From Desulfobulbus propionicus (lineage in GTDB: Bacteria > Desulfobacterota > Desulfobulbia > Desulfobulbales > Desulfobulbaceae), in contig PDTE01000021.1 of the NCBI GenBank assembly GCA_002747135.1, positions 1 to 64,000 of the forward strand: DNA of 64,000 bases. The letters are read 5' to 3'. Shown here in pieces: positions 53,872 through 62,657 of the stretch. The position numbers were made by a program, and so were the translations under genes. A model generated the notes under the pieces. The model searched no databases. It was not told the DNA's origin and saw nothing but the letters and a program-made list of their open reading frames with translations. Every line of letters begins with the position of its first letter. The stretch's first letter is position 1.

Positions 53872-54741
53872 TCAGAATACTGATTTGCACAATTCACCCA
53901 TTTTGCCTAGATTTTCGCAATGATGAACGCCGCTGGCTTTCATTGCTTCGATCTTGGCTTCAGCGGTTCCCTTGCCACCACTGACAATCGCTCCGGCATG
54001 ACCCATGCGACGGCCAGGAGGAGCTGTCAGGCCAGCGATAAAGCCGACAACAGGCTTCTTGGTGTTTGCCTTGATCCATTCGCAGGCGTCTTCCTCGGCA
54101 TTACCGCCGATCTCACCAATCATGACCATCGCTTCCGTTGCAGGATCAGCTTCAAAAGCTTCCAGGCAATCAATAAAATTGGTGCCGTTGATCGGATCAC
54201 CACCGATTCCGATGCATGTGGTCTGGCCGAATCCGGCTGAGGTCAGCTGATGGACGGCTTCATAAGTCAGGGTGCCGGAGCGGGAAACCACGCCGACATT
54301 ACCAGGCTTGCCCATGGTGTTGGGCATAATACCGATCTTGCACTCGCCGGGAGTCATGATGCCAGGGCAGTTTGGCCCGATCAGGCGAGATTCAGGACGA
54401 GTCTTCAGGAAATTCTTGACTTTCATCATGTCAAGTACCGGAATACCTTCGGTGATACATATAATCAGCTCAACACCTGCATCAACCGCTTCCATAATGC
54501 CGTCAGCAGCAAATGGTGGCGGAACAAGGATCATGGAGGCATTGGCACCGGTCTGTTTAACAGCTTCTTTTACAGAATTAAATACCGGTACGTCATCCAT
54601 TTTCTGGCCGCCCTTGCCAGGGGTAACTCCTGCAACAACCTGTGTTCCATATGTAATTGCGTTACGGGTATGGAACTGACCTTCCTTACCTGTTATACCT
54701 TGAACTAGTAACTTTGTGTCTTTATTTACGAAAACGCTCAT
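53872..54741 (-). CDS. sucD: Succinyl-CoA synthetase alpha subunit
   Basis: Binds CoA and carries the phosphohistidine. [17 protein letters not shown] (CoA site), [19 protein letters not shown], and [18 protein letters not shown] with the active His. 289 residues from ATG 54741 behind GAGGGAACTTAC. The open frame continues upstream for 33 codons without family features. Follows sucC after a gap of about 100 nt. Confidence 0.96.
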   Translation of the reverse strand: MSVFVNKDTKLLVQGITGKEGQFHTRNAITYGTQVVAGVTPGKGGQKMDDVPVFNSVKEAVKQTGANASMILVPPPFAADGIMEAVDAGVELIICITEGIPVLDMMKVKNFLKTRPESRLIGPNCPGIMTPGECKIGIMPNTMGKPGNVGVVSRSGTLTYEAVHQLTSAGFGQTTCIGIGGDPINGTNFIDCLEAFEADPATEAMVMIGEIGGNAEEDACEWIKANTKKPVVGFIAGLTAPPGRRMGHAGAIVSGGKGTAEAKIEAMKASGVHHCENLGKMGELCKSVF

Positions 54742-54845
54742 GTAAGTTCCCTCTATATATCTGGTTGTTAAATCCGCACAACAAGATTGTTCAGCTCTTG
54801 CCGCATTGCATTGTTCCTGGCAACAGGTCAGAGCTGACAATTCTG

Positions 54846-56003
54846 TCAGGCTACAATTCCTGCTACCTTTTCAGCCGCATCGGCCAGGTCAACAGCGTTG
54901 ATCAGCTCAAGCCCTGAATCAGCCAGGATCTTGCGGCCTTCTTCGACGTTGGTGCCTTCCATACGGACAACAACAGGTACGGAGAGTTTTAGTTTTGTAG
55001 CGGCCTGGACAACACCTTCAGCCAGGATATCGCAACGAAGGATACCACCAAAAACATTAATAAGAATACCTTTGACGCTCGGGTCACTCATGATCAGACG
55101 AAATCCATTCTCAATGGCTTCAGCATTGGCTCCACCGCCAACATCAAGGAAGTTTGCAGGGGAAGCACCAGCCATCTTGACAATATCCATGGTCGCCATG
55201 GCCAGGCCGGCACCGTTAACTATATTGCCGACATTCCCGTCAAGGTTGATGTAGTTGAGGCCGTACTGGCTTGCTTCAAGCTCAATGGGATCTTCTTCTT
55301 CCGGATCATGCATTTCCTTGACATCGGCATGGCGATACATGGAATTGCCATCCACATCGATTTTAGCGTCAAGAGCAACAATATTGTCTTCACCGGTGAT
55401 TATCAGAGGATTGATTTCCAGCATGGAGCAGTCATAATCGACAAAGCAGTTATACAGGTTGGTTACCACTGCCCCCATTTGCTTCTGCAGTTCCTTGGGC
55501 AGCTCCAGACCAAAGCATACCTGACGGATATGGAAGGGCTGGATGCCTGTTGCCGGATTGATGTTTACGGTGATAATTTTCTCAGGGGTAGACGCTGCAA
55601 CCTCTTCGATGTCCATACCGCCAGCCTCACTGCAGACGATGGCAACGGTCGCAGTCTCACGATCAGGGATCATGGACAGATACAGCTCCTTCTTGATGGT
55701 AACGCCCTGCTCAACCAGCACCTTGTTGACCTTTTTCCCTTCAGCACCGGTCTGTTTGGTAACCAGAGTCATGCCAATAATGGAATCAGCAACTGTTTTT
55801 ACATCCTCTGCGGTTTTGGCAAGCTTTACGCCGCCGCCTTTGCCTCGCCCACCAGCATGAACCTGGGCTTTCACCACAACAGGAAGTCCGAATTCATCAG
55901 CGATTTTTTCTACTTCCTCTGTTGTGTAAGCAAGCTTACCATTGGGGGTCGGTACATTGTATTTTCGGAATAGTTCCTTGGCCTGATACTCATGAATTTT
56001 CAT
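54846..56003 (-). CDS. sucC: Succinyl-CoA synthetase beta subunit
   Basis: ATP-grasp subunit of the TCA/methylmalonyl-CoA pathway enzyme. [18 protein letters not shown] at the start, [20 protein letters not shown] (nucleotide), [20 protein letters not shown] (metal) and [16 protein letters not shown]. 385 residues from ATG 56003 (AAGGATGCGTCT upstream); the open frame to 56081 is not family-like. First gene of sucC-sucD-mmdA-small-5S, consistent with interconversion of succinate and propionyl-CoA. Confidence 0.96.
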   Translation of the reverse strand: MKIHEYQAKELFRKYNVPTPNGKLAYTTEEVEKIADEFGLPVVVKAQVHAGGRGKGGGVKLAKTAEDVKTVADSIIGMTLVTKQTGAEGKKVNKVLVEQGVTIKKELYLSMIPDRETATVAIVCSEAGGMDIEEVAASTPEKIITVNINPATGIQPFHIRQVCFGLELPKELQKQMGAVVTNLYNCFVDYDCSMLEINPLIITGEDNIVALDAKIDVDGNSMYRHADVKEMHDPEEEDPIELEASQYGLNYINLDGNVGNIVNGAGLAMATMDIVKMAGASPANFLDVGGGANAEAIENGFRLIMSDPSVKGILINVFGGILRCDILAEGVVQAATKLKLSVPVVVRMEGTNVEEGRKILADSGLELINAVDLADAAEKVAGIVA

Positions 56004-56222
56004 AGACGCATCCTTTTGCGGAGCACCGAACGATTGGCGGTCTCCTCGAGAAGTAAAGTTGTTACAAAAACCTGTTGACACACATACTACAACGACAAAA
56101 AAGATGATTTCTCACCTGCCTTTTCGGGATGGGTGCGATGAAAACACGCAGTGGCTGTTGTGATATCATGGTCAAGTGGACCGTAATAACCTTATGATTT
56201 GATCACTTACAAACTCTACTAT
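56004..56222. other. Upstream region of sucC, no gene seen
   Basis: Should contain the promoter of the sucC operon. No clear boxes assigned. Confidence 0.35.
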
Positions 56223-56357
56223 ATGCCGGAAAAACAATCATACTTTTACAGGGATTGGCGTCTTGTGCAGTGCAGTTTTTATAGGGTGCTAACCAATAAA
56301 GACACCCTGCCTTTATGCGCCTTGCCTCAAGCCCGCAGCTTGATCGTTTTTCAGTAA
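56223..56357 (+). CDS. Possible 44-residue ORF or remnant
   Basis: ATG 56223 opens a frame reading MPEKQSYFYRDWRLVQCSFY, then LPLCALPQARSLIVFQ. The composition is protein-like, but no ribosome-binding site and no family are recognised. Could be a small gene, a remnant, or chance. Confidence 0.2.
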   Translation: MPEKQSYFYRDWRLVQCSFYRVLTNKDTLPLCALPQARSLIVFQ

Positions 56358-56414
56358 ATCTTGTAAGCAGAAACTCAGCAAAAGGACAATGCCGGATGCA
56401 GTGCCTTTAACACT

Positions 56415-56573
56415 TCACGCCTGAAGAATGGATACAGTGTAATTCATCCCTTTCCTGGCGTTAATGTGCCGCTGCCACTCCCGAAAAAACCGCTCATACT
56501 CTACCTGCACGACCTGCGAGGCTCTGTATGAGTCAGTGACACACAAAAAAGCAACACAGGGAGTATCCCGGTA
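56415..56573 (-). pseudogene. Unidentified C-terminal gene remnant
   Basis: A minus-strand frame reads PCVAFLCVTDSYRASQVVQV then EYERFFREWQRHINARKG and ends VSILQA-stop. It lacks a start and begins next to a decayed B MITE (56588), suggesting that the 5' part was lost there. Family not recognised. Confidence 0.3.
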
Positions 56574-56587
56574 CTACTTTTTCACCA

Positions 56588-56811
56588 GCCCGCATTTCTC
56601 CTGAATATTTTGTCTTGATTGAAAAAAATAACACAGCAACAAGGCTATGCTTTTTGAAAAACAACGTCCAATCCAGGCAAAATGTTCAGCGAGACTCAGC
56701 TCGGCAAGCACCATCGTCGGTAATATTCTGCTTGCACTTATACGTAAATATAGTGTGTTACCAGAATGCTGCCAAATATGAGGCCGCCTGAACTGATGAG
56801 GAATCCGGACT
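56588..56811. mobile_element. B-family MITE, decayed
   Basis: GCCCGCATTTCTCC at the left, AGGAATCCGGACT at the right, with interior landmarks CAGCTCGGCAAGCACCATCG and CCAGAATGCTGCC matching other B copies. About 224 bp; the TA flanks have been lost. Confidence 0.7.
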
Positions 56812-56871
56812 GAAATCATTCTAAACTCTGCATGTATAACAGCAATTCAAGCTGCCAGTCAAGGATAAATA

Positions 56872-57052
56872 TAACTACTCAGAGGGCATATACCGCCCTG
56901 CTTTCACTTGCTTTACGTCTGTGACGGCTTTCATCTCGACCGGATTTGGGCAAACGCGATTTCAGGCAGGTAAGCGGACGAAGTGAGATCCCGCCTGCAG
57001 GCGGGATGCAGGGAATTGTGATCATGCAAGGATGAGGCTCCCAGGATCATTC
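56872..57052. repeat. A/C mosaic repeat at the 3' end of the P-loop/Asp23 gene
   Basis: The A-like left part (CTTGCTTTACGTCTGTG, GGATTTGGGCAAACGCG) is joined to a C-like right part (GATCATGCAAGGATGAGG, CCAGGATCATTCAC). At 56985-57004 is a perfect palindrome ATCCCGCCTGCAGGCGGGAT. The right edge gives the TGA stop of the next gene. Confidence 0.7.
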
Positions 57053-58018
57053 ACATTTTTTTTTCTTTTCGGTCTTTCGCTGTGAAATCCTGTCAACGGA
57101 AATTTCCAGCGATGTAAGGATAATGCCGGTGTAACGCTGCAACCGGTCCCGGATATAGGTTCGCAGCTCATGCAGCCCGCTGGCAAGGGTTTTTCCGTAA
57201 GGGACACCGACGGAAAGATCTATTCCATATCCTGATCTCGAAGCCTTGACAGTCATCTTGAGCACCTTCACCTCACAGTCATATTCATCAATGCAGTGCA
57301 GGATCATCTGGGTTAGTGCTGCTTCTGAAATTGTTACAGTTCCTGGCGTTTTCTCGTCGAGATGAAAATTTGGCTGCACCACGGATTTATCAAAGAAACG
57401 TGCTTTTTTCACACCATCCTTATTTCTGCTCCCCTTGAAAAAAATTCGTATGGAGTCTGAAAGTATTTGGGCGTAATCACGTCTTATTTCTATGGAGGGG
57501 ACAGGGATGACATGCTTGCCCTCTTCAAGGCGGGACTTGATGGCATGCTCAATATCTTCCTGGCTGGCGATTTCTTCTATCTGGATGAGCTGACTGACTG
57601 GCGGCAATTCCAGCCGCCCAGCCATGCGGGTTACCATTTTTTTTGAGGTGCCTATCAGAAGAATTTTTTTAATTTTTTCATTTTGGATAACCTCTACTAC
57701 CTGATCCCGATGCACCTGATCGGTAAACAGGGCTGTCTTGATCGCCCGGAAATAGTTCACTTCCTGTTTGGCCGATCGACCAGCAAGGATACTGGAGCCA
57801 TGAATCAATAAGCCGTCATCAATAATGTATGAAACACCTAGTTTCTCGGCCAGCAGTCTGGCCCGAAAGCTCTTGCCCGTTCCACTTTTACCGACCAGTG
57901 CGAACACCGTTATCCCCTGCAGTCTTCCTTTGACCTTACTGAAAAATTGATAGATTTCCTTGCCGGTCAGGTAGATCCACTGCTCATCTTTATTTTTGTT
58001 GCTGGAGGTCTCAGTCAT
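57047..58018 (-). CDS. P-loop ATPase fused to an Asp23/Gls24-like domain
   Basis: 323 residues. Walker A GKSGTGKS at 43-50, DDGLLIHGSSILAGRSAKQE and a Walker-B-like KKILLIGTSKKMV give a kinase-like or AAA-type N-terminal domain. The C-terminal 90 residues (TVTISEAALTQMILHCIDEY, VKASRSGYGIDLSVGVPYG, ILTSLEISVDRI) resemble the Asp23/Gls24 (DUF322) fold, known from Gram-positive envelope-stress proteins. Function unknown; perhaps a stress or envelope regulator. The Lys-rich end ...KKKKCE stops in a C-type repeat. Upstream lies a D repeat. Confidence 0.75.
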   Translation of the reverse strand: MTETSSNKNKDEQWIYLTGKEIYQFFSKVKGRLQGITVFALVGKSGTGKSFRARLLAEKLGVSYIIDDGLLIHGSSILAGRSAKQEVNYFRAIKTALFTDQVHRDQVVEVIQNEKIKKILLIGTSKKMVTRMAGRLELPPVSQLIQIEEIASQEDIEHAIKSRLEEGKHVIPVPSIEIRRDYAQILSDSIRIFFKGSRNKDGVKKARFFDKSVVQPNFHLDEKTPGTVTISEAALTQMILHCIDEYDCEVKVLKMTVKASRSGYGIDLSVGVPYGKTLASGLHELRTYIRDRLQRYTGIILTSLEISVDRISQRKTEKKKKCE

Positions 58019-58031
58019 GTTTTTTTGAGCA

Positions 58032-58080
58032 GGTAACTGCTTTCAGCTTGCCCGGATTTGGGCACGCGCAACTGTAACGT
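58032..58080. repeat. A-family fragment
   Basis: GTAACTGCTTTCAGCTTGCC then GGGCACGCGCAACTGTAAC: the left third of an A element, ending where a D element begins. Confidence 0.6.
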
Positions 58081-58284
58081 TTATCCGAACATCTGTTCAA
58101 AAACAGATGTTAATTTCCCGAAGTGCCGATTTTTATGCTTTGTTATGGCTGGAGGCTATCTGATCCAGTCATGCTGGTTTATCCGAAAGTCTCTCAAGGG
58201 AAGAGATACCCATCCCTTGCCGAGGTGGCGAGCTTTCATGGTTCATGTGTGGCTGGCAACCCTGATTCAGCCATGCTGGTCAGT
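58081..58284. repeat. D-family element (full length) at the 3' end of the SBP gene
   Basis: ACATCTGTTCAAAAACAGATGT hairpin at the left, CATGCTGGTTTATCCGAAAG, GATACCCATCCCTTGCCG, and CAGCCATGCTGGTCAG at the right. Read on the minus strand, its CTGACCAGC edge supplies the TGA of the SBP gene. Confidence 0.88.
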
Positions 58285-60103
58285 TTTCGCCCTCCAGCCA
58301 CCAGGTATCTAAAAATTGTTGATACCCGTAATATAACGGAAGGGTATCGGGATATCTCAGGCGGGAAATATACGCATAGCGGTAGGATGCAATGTACCAG
58401 TTTGGCACGACATAGTAGCCGTGCCACAAAACCCTGTCAAGGGCATGACAGGCCGTCACCAGTTCTTCTCTTGTTTCTGCATAAATGACAGCATCCACCA
58501 GGCTGTCCACAACCGGATCAGCTATGCCGGCAATATTTCTGGAACCCTTCAGCTTTGCCGCTGCCGAGCCCCAGAAATCCCTCTGTTCATTGCCAGGAGA
58601 CATGGCCTGGGGAAAAACACCGACACACATGTCAAAATCAAAGTTTTTTATCCTGTCTGTATAAAGCGCCGCATCAAGAGTGCGGTAACTTGCTTGTATG
58701 CCAAGCTTTTCCAGATTTTTGACATAGCTGGCCATTACCCGTTCAAAAGCGGGAGTGGCGAGGATAATTGTAAAAGTGAACGGCTGTCCCTTGCTGTTTT
58801 CCAATATTCCGTTTTTAATCTGCCACCCTTCTTCCCTGAGAATTCCTCTGGCCTTTCGTAAATTCATTCTCAGGCTCCCTGGTGAGGTCGTCTCTGGTGG
58901 CTTGAGAGCATTAGTAAAGACTTCTTCCGGCAGCTGCTTTCGCCAGGGCTCAAGCAGACGAAGCTCTTCTGGAGAGGGGAGGCCTTGTGCGGCGAGTTCG
59001 GAGTTGGCAAAAAAAGAGTTGGTTCTGGTATATTGACCATAAAAGAGAGCTTTATTGGTCCATTCAAAATCAAAGGCAAGCCCCAGGGCCTGTCGAACCC
59101 TTCTGCCCGCAAATAAAGGCTTCCGGGTATTAAAAACAAATCCCTGCATGCCGGCACAATTTCTGTGGGCAAAGGACTTTTTAACCAGCTCGCCACTGTT
59201 AAAACGCTTGCCAGTCATATCCCGCGCCCAATGTTTGGCTGTGTTAATAAACATGACATCAAATTCACCCGCTTTCAAGGCCTCAAGGCTGACGGTCTGA
59301 TCCTTGAAGAACTTTACCTGGATCAGGTCAAAATTATACATGCCACGCCTGGTGGGGTGATTTTTGCCCCAGTAATTCGGATTTTTTCTATACAGGATTG
59401 ATTTACCCTGGCTTACCCTTTCCACAATATATGGGCCGGAAGCGATGGGGGGGATCATCTGGCTGCCATCTTCGTCAAAGGGATATTTTTCGTAAAAAGC
59501 CTTATTCAATACTGGTAACTGTCCTGCGATCATGTGTAATTCACGGTTAACCCTTGAAAAATTAAAACGGATACTCACAGGAGAAAGGATATCGGCACTT
59601 TTGATATCTTTAAAATATATCTGGTAAAGGGGAGAGGCCGCCTCACTTTTTAACAGCTGCAGAGAAAACAGCACATCCTGGGCTGTTACTGGTGTGCCGT
59701 CAGAAAATCTGGCCCTTTCGTCTATGATATAGATCACAGATTTTTTGTCTTTTGCCAGGGTAATATCCTTGGCAATAAGACCGTATTCGGAAAAAGGCTC
59801 ATCCAGGCTCTGTACCGTCAGCGTCTCAAACACATAGGAACCAAGCCCCAGGGGGGCTCTCCCCTTAAGGGTAAAAGGATTGAGCTTGTCAAAGCTTCCC
59901 AGGTCGTGAAGCGTGAGTTGCCCTCCCTGCCTCGCGTCCAGGGAGGTGTAAGAAAAATGCTTAAAGTCAGGCGGATAACGCAGCTCACCACCAAGACTCA
60001 GGCCGTGGGCTGCATACCCGGTTGCCGGTGTATAAAATATGGCGGCGAGAAGAGCGCATACTGGCAGATACCAAAAGAAAATACTTGCATTGCGAAATAC
60101 CAT
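58280..60103 (-). CDS. Periplasmic oligopeptide-type substrate-binding protein (YejA-like)
   Basis: 607-residue family-5 solute-binding protein for an ABC transporter. An N-terminal hydrophobic signal (LPVCALLAAIFYTPATGYAA) is followed by LSLGGELRYPPDFKHFSYTS, LTLHDLGSFDKLNPFTLKG, FSDGTPVTAQDVLFSLQLL and NPNYWGKNHPTRRG, all of the YejA/peptide-binding type; RNIAGIADPVVDSLVDAVI and NWYIASYRYAY come near the end. No permease or ATPase genes adjoin, so they must lie elsewhere. Its TGA comes from a D repeat after WWLEGEN. Confidence 0.9.
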   Translation of the reverse strand: MVFRNASIFFWYLPVCALLAAIFYTPATGYAAHGLSLGGELRYPPDFKHFSYTSLDARQGGQLTLHDLGSFDKLNPFTLKGRAPLGLGSYVFETLTVQSLDEPFSEYGLIAKDITLAKDKKSVIYIIDERARFSDGTPVTAQDVLFSLQLLKSEAASPLYQIYFKDIKSADILSPVSIRFNFSRVNRELHMIAGQLPVLNKAFYEKYPFDEDGSQMIPPIASGPYIVERVSQGKSILYRKNPNYWGKNHPTRRGMYNFDLIQVKFFKDQTVSLEALKAGEFDVMFINTAKHWARDMTGKRFNSGELVKKSFAHRNCAGMQGFVFNTRKPLFAGRRVRQALGLAFDFEWTNKALFYGQYTRTNSFFANSELAAQGLPSPEELRLLEPWRKQLPEEVFTNALKPPETTSPGSLRMNLRKARGILREEGWQIKNGILENSKGQPFTFTIILATPAFERVMASYVKNLEKLGIQASYRTLDAALYTDRIKNFDFDMCVGVFPQAMSPGNEQRDFWGSAAAKLKGSRNIAGIADPVVDSLVDAVIYAETREELVTACHALDRVLWHGYYVVPNWYIASYRYAYISRLRYPDTLPLYYGYQQFLDTWWLEGEN

Positions 60104-60282
60104 GGGAATATTCCTGAAAGCTCAAGGGACGTAAACGAAAACAAGGCACCAGTATACTCTGTTCCATTGATTATGTACACACAGGAAAGTATTCATGGAA
60201 ATCAAAACGGGAATAAATTGACGAATACGTATTCCAGGTGTAATTACTATCCCGGATTGCTCATGAGTATTCTGGCGAATGT
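60104..60282. other. Divergent promoter region with a partial B end
   Basis: TATCCCGGATTGCTCATGAG at 60249-60268 looks like one B-MITE end after a TA; no matching second end is found. Otherwise non-coding. Confidence 0.4.
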
Positions 60283-60439
60283 GACCAGTTACAGGTCAGA
60301 AGCAGAGAATAATGCTTAAAGTACAGACCCCGTGATTGGTTACTGCCAATCGCGCTCGCCCATATCTGGGCAGCCTGAAAGCAGCTACAGGCTTAAAAGC
60401 AAGTAAAACCAGGGTGATACACGCCCAGTGAGTAGTTAC
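60283..60439. repeat. C fragment joined to A half-element upstream of leuC
   Basis: CCAGTTACAGGTCAGAAGC ... CCCCGTGATTGGTTAC (C arm) followed by GCCAATCGCGCTCGCCC ... CACGCCCAGTGAGTAGTTAC (A half). Confidence 0.75.
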
Positions 60440-60468
60440 TAATCAGCAATATTTTCAGGAGAAAGTCA

Positions 60469-61782
60469 ATGGGACAAACCATAACGGAAAAAATATTTGC
60501 CGCACATCTGCGAGATACCCCGACGCCAGGGAACATGGTGCTGGATATCGATGTCATTATGTGCCACGAGATTACTACCCCCATTGCCATCATGGATCTT
60601 GTAGACAAGGGAATGGACAGGGTATGTGATCCGGACAGGATCAAGGCTGTCATCGATCATGTCACCCCGGCCAAGGACAGCAAGACCGCGACCCAGGCAA
60701 AAATTATGCGTGAATGGGCAGCCCGGCACAATATTAAAGACTTTTTCGATATTGGTCAGAACGGAGTATGCCATGCCCTGTTTCCGGAAAAAGGGTTTAT
60801 CAGGCCTGGCAATACGGTTATTATGGGCGATTCTCACACCTGTACCCACGGAGCCTTTGGCGCATTTGCCGCTGGCGTTGGCACCACTGACCTGGAGGTG
60901 GGCATCCTCAAGGGAGTCTGCGCCTTTCGCACCCCTGAATCACTTAAAGTGGAGGTGAGGGGAACGCTGCAGAAAGGTGTTACGGCCAAAGACATTATTC
61001 TTAATATTATAAAGCAGCTGAGCGTTAACGGCGCCACAGACATGGTCATGGAATTTCGTGGCCCGGTTATTGAATCGATGAATATGGCTTCGCGGATGAC
61101 CCTCTGTAATATGGCGGTTGAAGCAGGCGGCACTTCCGGTGTCTGTCTGCCGGACAAGACTACAGCTGAATATTTGTGGCCTTTTATCAAAAACGAGTAC
61201 GAATCCATTACTGCTGCGGCAGCCGATTTTACCCGTTGGCATTCTGACGATGATGCGAAGTATAAAAAAGAGATATTGATTGACGTCACTGATCTTTCAC
61301 CCCAGGTAACGTTTGGTTTCAAACCGGATAATGTCAAGGATGTTGGGGAGATGGCTGGCACCAGGGTTGACCAGGTATATATAGGCAGCTGTACCAATGG
61401 CAGGATAGAAGATGTCCGTGAAGCCGCCGCAATACTCAAGGGAAGGACCATTGCCAATGGTGTTCGCGGCATTCTTGTCCCGGCCACACCAGGGGTCTAC
61501 AGCCAGGCACTTGACGAAGGTCTGATCCGAATATTCATGGACAGTGGTTTCTGCATTTTGAACCCGACCTGTGGGGCCTGCCTGGGGATGAGCAGCGGCG
61601 TTCTTGCCGAAGGTGAGGTCTGTGCATCCACAACCAACCGCAACTTCAATGGTCGTATGGGGAAAGGCGGTACAGTGCACCTGATGAGCCCGGCCACCGC
61701 AGCGGCCACCGCAGTCTCAGGCGTTATCACTGACCCGCGTTCCCTGAACGAAACTGCTCCCGGCTCACCTGTTTTCAGGTGA
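60469..61782 (+). CDS. leuC: 3-isopropylmalate dehydratase large subunit (LeuC type)
   Basis: [4Fe-4S] hydro-lyase subunit of leucine synthesis. MGDSHTCTHGAFGAFAAGVG, YIGSCTNGRIEDVREAA (first Cys ligand) and NPTCGACLGMSSGVLAEGE (second and third Cys) are complete. 437 residues. TTTTCAGGAGAAAGTCA precedes ATG. The normal end (VSGVITDPRSL) is followed by NETAPGSPVFR, the last part encoded by an A repeat that separates leuC from leuD. A homoaconitase-like isoenzyme cannot be excluded. Confidence 0.93.
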   Translation: MGQTITEKIFAAHLRDTPTPGNMVLDIDVIMCHEITTPIAIMDLVDKGMDRVCDPDRIKAVIDHVTPAKDSKTATQAKIMREWAARHNIKDFFDIGQNGVCHALFPEKGFIRPGNTVIMGDSHTCTHGAFGAFAAGVGTTDLEVGILKGVCAFRTPESLKVEVRGTLQKGVTAKDIILNIIKQLSVNGATDMVMEFRGPVIESMNMASRMTLCNMAVEAGGTSGVCLPDKTTAEYLWPFIKNEYESITAAAADFTRWHSDDDAKYKKEILIDVTDLSPQVTFGFKPDNVKDVGEMAGTRVDQVYIGSCTNGRIEDVREAAAILKGRTIANGVRGILVPATPGVYSQALDEGLIRIFMDSGFCILNPTCGACLGMSSGVLAEGEVCASTTNRNFNGRMGKGGTVHLMSPATAAATAVSGVITDPRSLNETAPGSPVFR

Positions 61783-61890
61783 TCACGAACAGCCGCAGAG
61801 AGGGGTGCTTTCCCGGATCCAGGCGACCTGATAGTTGTTACAGAGGTAAAACAAGTGAAACCAGAGTGATATATGCCCTGTGAGAGGTAC
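61752..61890. repeat. A-family element between leuC and leuD
   Basis: AACTGCTCCCGGCTCACC, AGCCGCAGAGAGGGG and TGATATATGCCCTGTGAGAG. It overlaps the last codons of leuC and also contains a GTG that creates a false leuD start. Confidence 0.8.
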
Positions 61891-61918
61891 CCTTGAACAA
61901 GCAAATGAGAGGCACACT

Positions 61919-62458
61919 ATGAAAAAATTCGGGGGCCAGGCGGCCTTTATCGATAGAGACGATATAAATACTGACGAGATTATCCCGGCCAGGTATTTGA
62001 CTGAAATCACCAAAAGAGCATTGGAGCCGCATCTCCTTGAGGATCTGCACCTGGAAGGGCAGGTTTTTGACCCGCAATCAGAGGAGCTGAAGCAGGCAGA
62101 GGTGCTGGTCACCCGCTCCAATTTTGGTTGTGGATCGTCTCGCGAGCATGCGGTCTGGGCTCTGGAAGTCAATGACATCAATGTGGTGATTGGCCAGAGT
62201 TTTGCCCGCATCTTCAGGCAGAATATGTTTAACTGCGGCATCCTTGCCGTAGAACTTGAGCCGGATGCTCTTGATCAACTGTTTGCCTTGAACAGGAAAG
62301 AAAAACAGGTGGAAATCGCCGTTGACCTTATAGCTGACACCTTGACCGCAACTGCGGCGGCAGGCAAGCCGATATCTTTTACCTTTACCCTGAATCCGTT
62401 TGATAAAAAGCTGGTTGAGGCAGGCGGGTGGTTAAATTTCGCTGACGCTAATTATTAA
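61919..62458 (+). CDS. leuD: 3-isopropylmalate dehydratase small subunit
   Basis: Swivel domain partner of LeuC. AAFIDRDDINTDEIIPARYL, SNFGCGSSREHAVWAL and SFARIFRQNMFNCGILAVEL are the LeuD signatures. 179 residues from ATG 61919 with GAGAGG upstream; the GTG at 61880 lies in the A repeat and is rejected as start. The leuC-leuD spacing (136 nt) is unusually wide because of the repeat. Confidence 0.94.
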   Translation: MKKFGGQAAFIDRDDINTDEIIPARYLTEITKRALEPHLLEDLHLEGQVFDPQSEELKQAEVLVTRSNFGCGSSREHAVWALEVNDINVVIGQSFARIFRQNMFNCGILAVELEPDALDQLFALNRKEKQVEIAVDLIADTLTATAAAGKPISFTFTLNPFDKKLVEAGGWLNFADANY

Positions 62459-62481
62459 TACCCATGCCCACCTCTTTTTCT

Positions 62482-62640
62482 GTAACCAATCACGGGGGCT
62501 GTACTTTAAGCGTTATTCTCTGCTTCTGACGTGTAATAGATCACAGGTGCAACAGAATTGTGCAGCACGATTTTTCGCTATACAAAAGAGCGGGCGAGGA
62601 AGGGTGATTGTGCAAAGATGACGTGCCCGTGATCAGCAGA
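62482..62640. repeat. C-family element between leuD and dnaJ-like gene
   Basis: GTAACCAATCACGGGGGC, GACGTGTAATAGATCACAGG, TTTTTCGCTATACAAAAG and GACGTGCCCGTGATCAG. It lies between converging genes. Confidence 0.85.
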
Positions 62641-62657
62641 CGTTCATTTCCTGTTTC

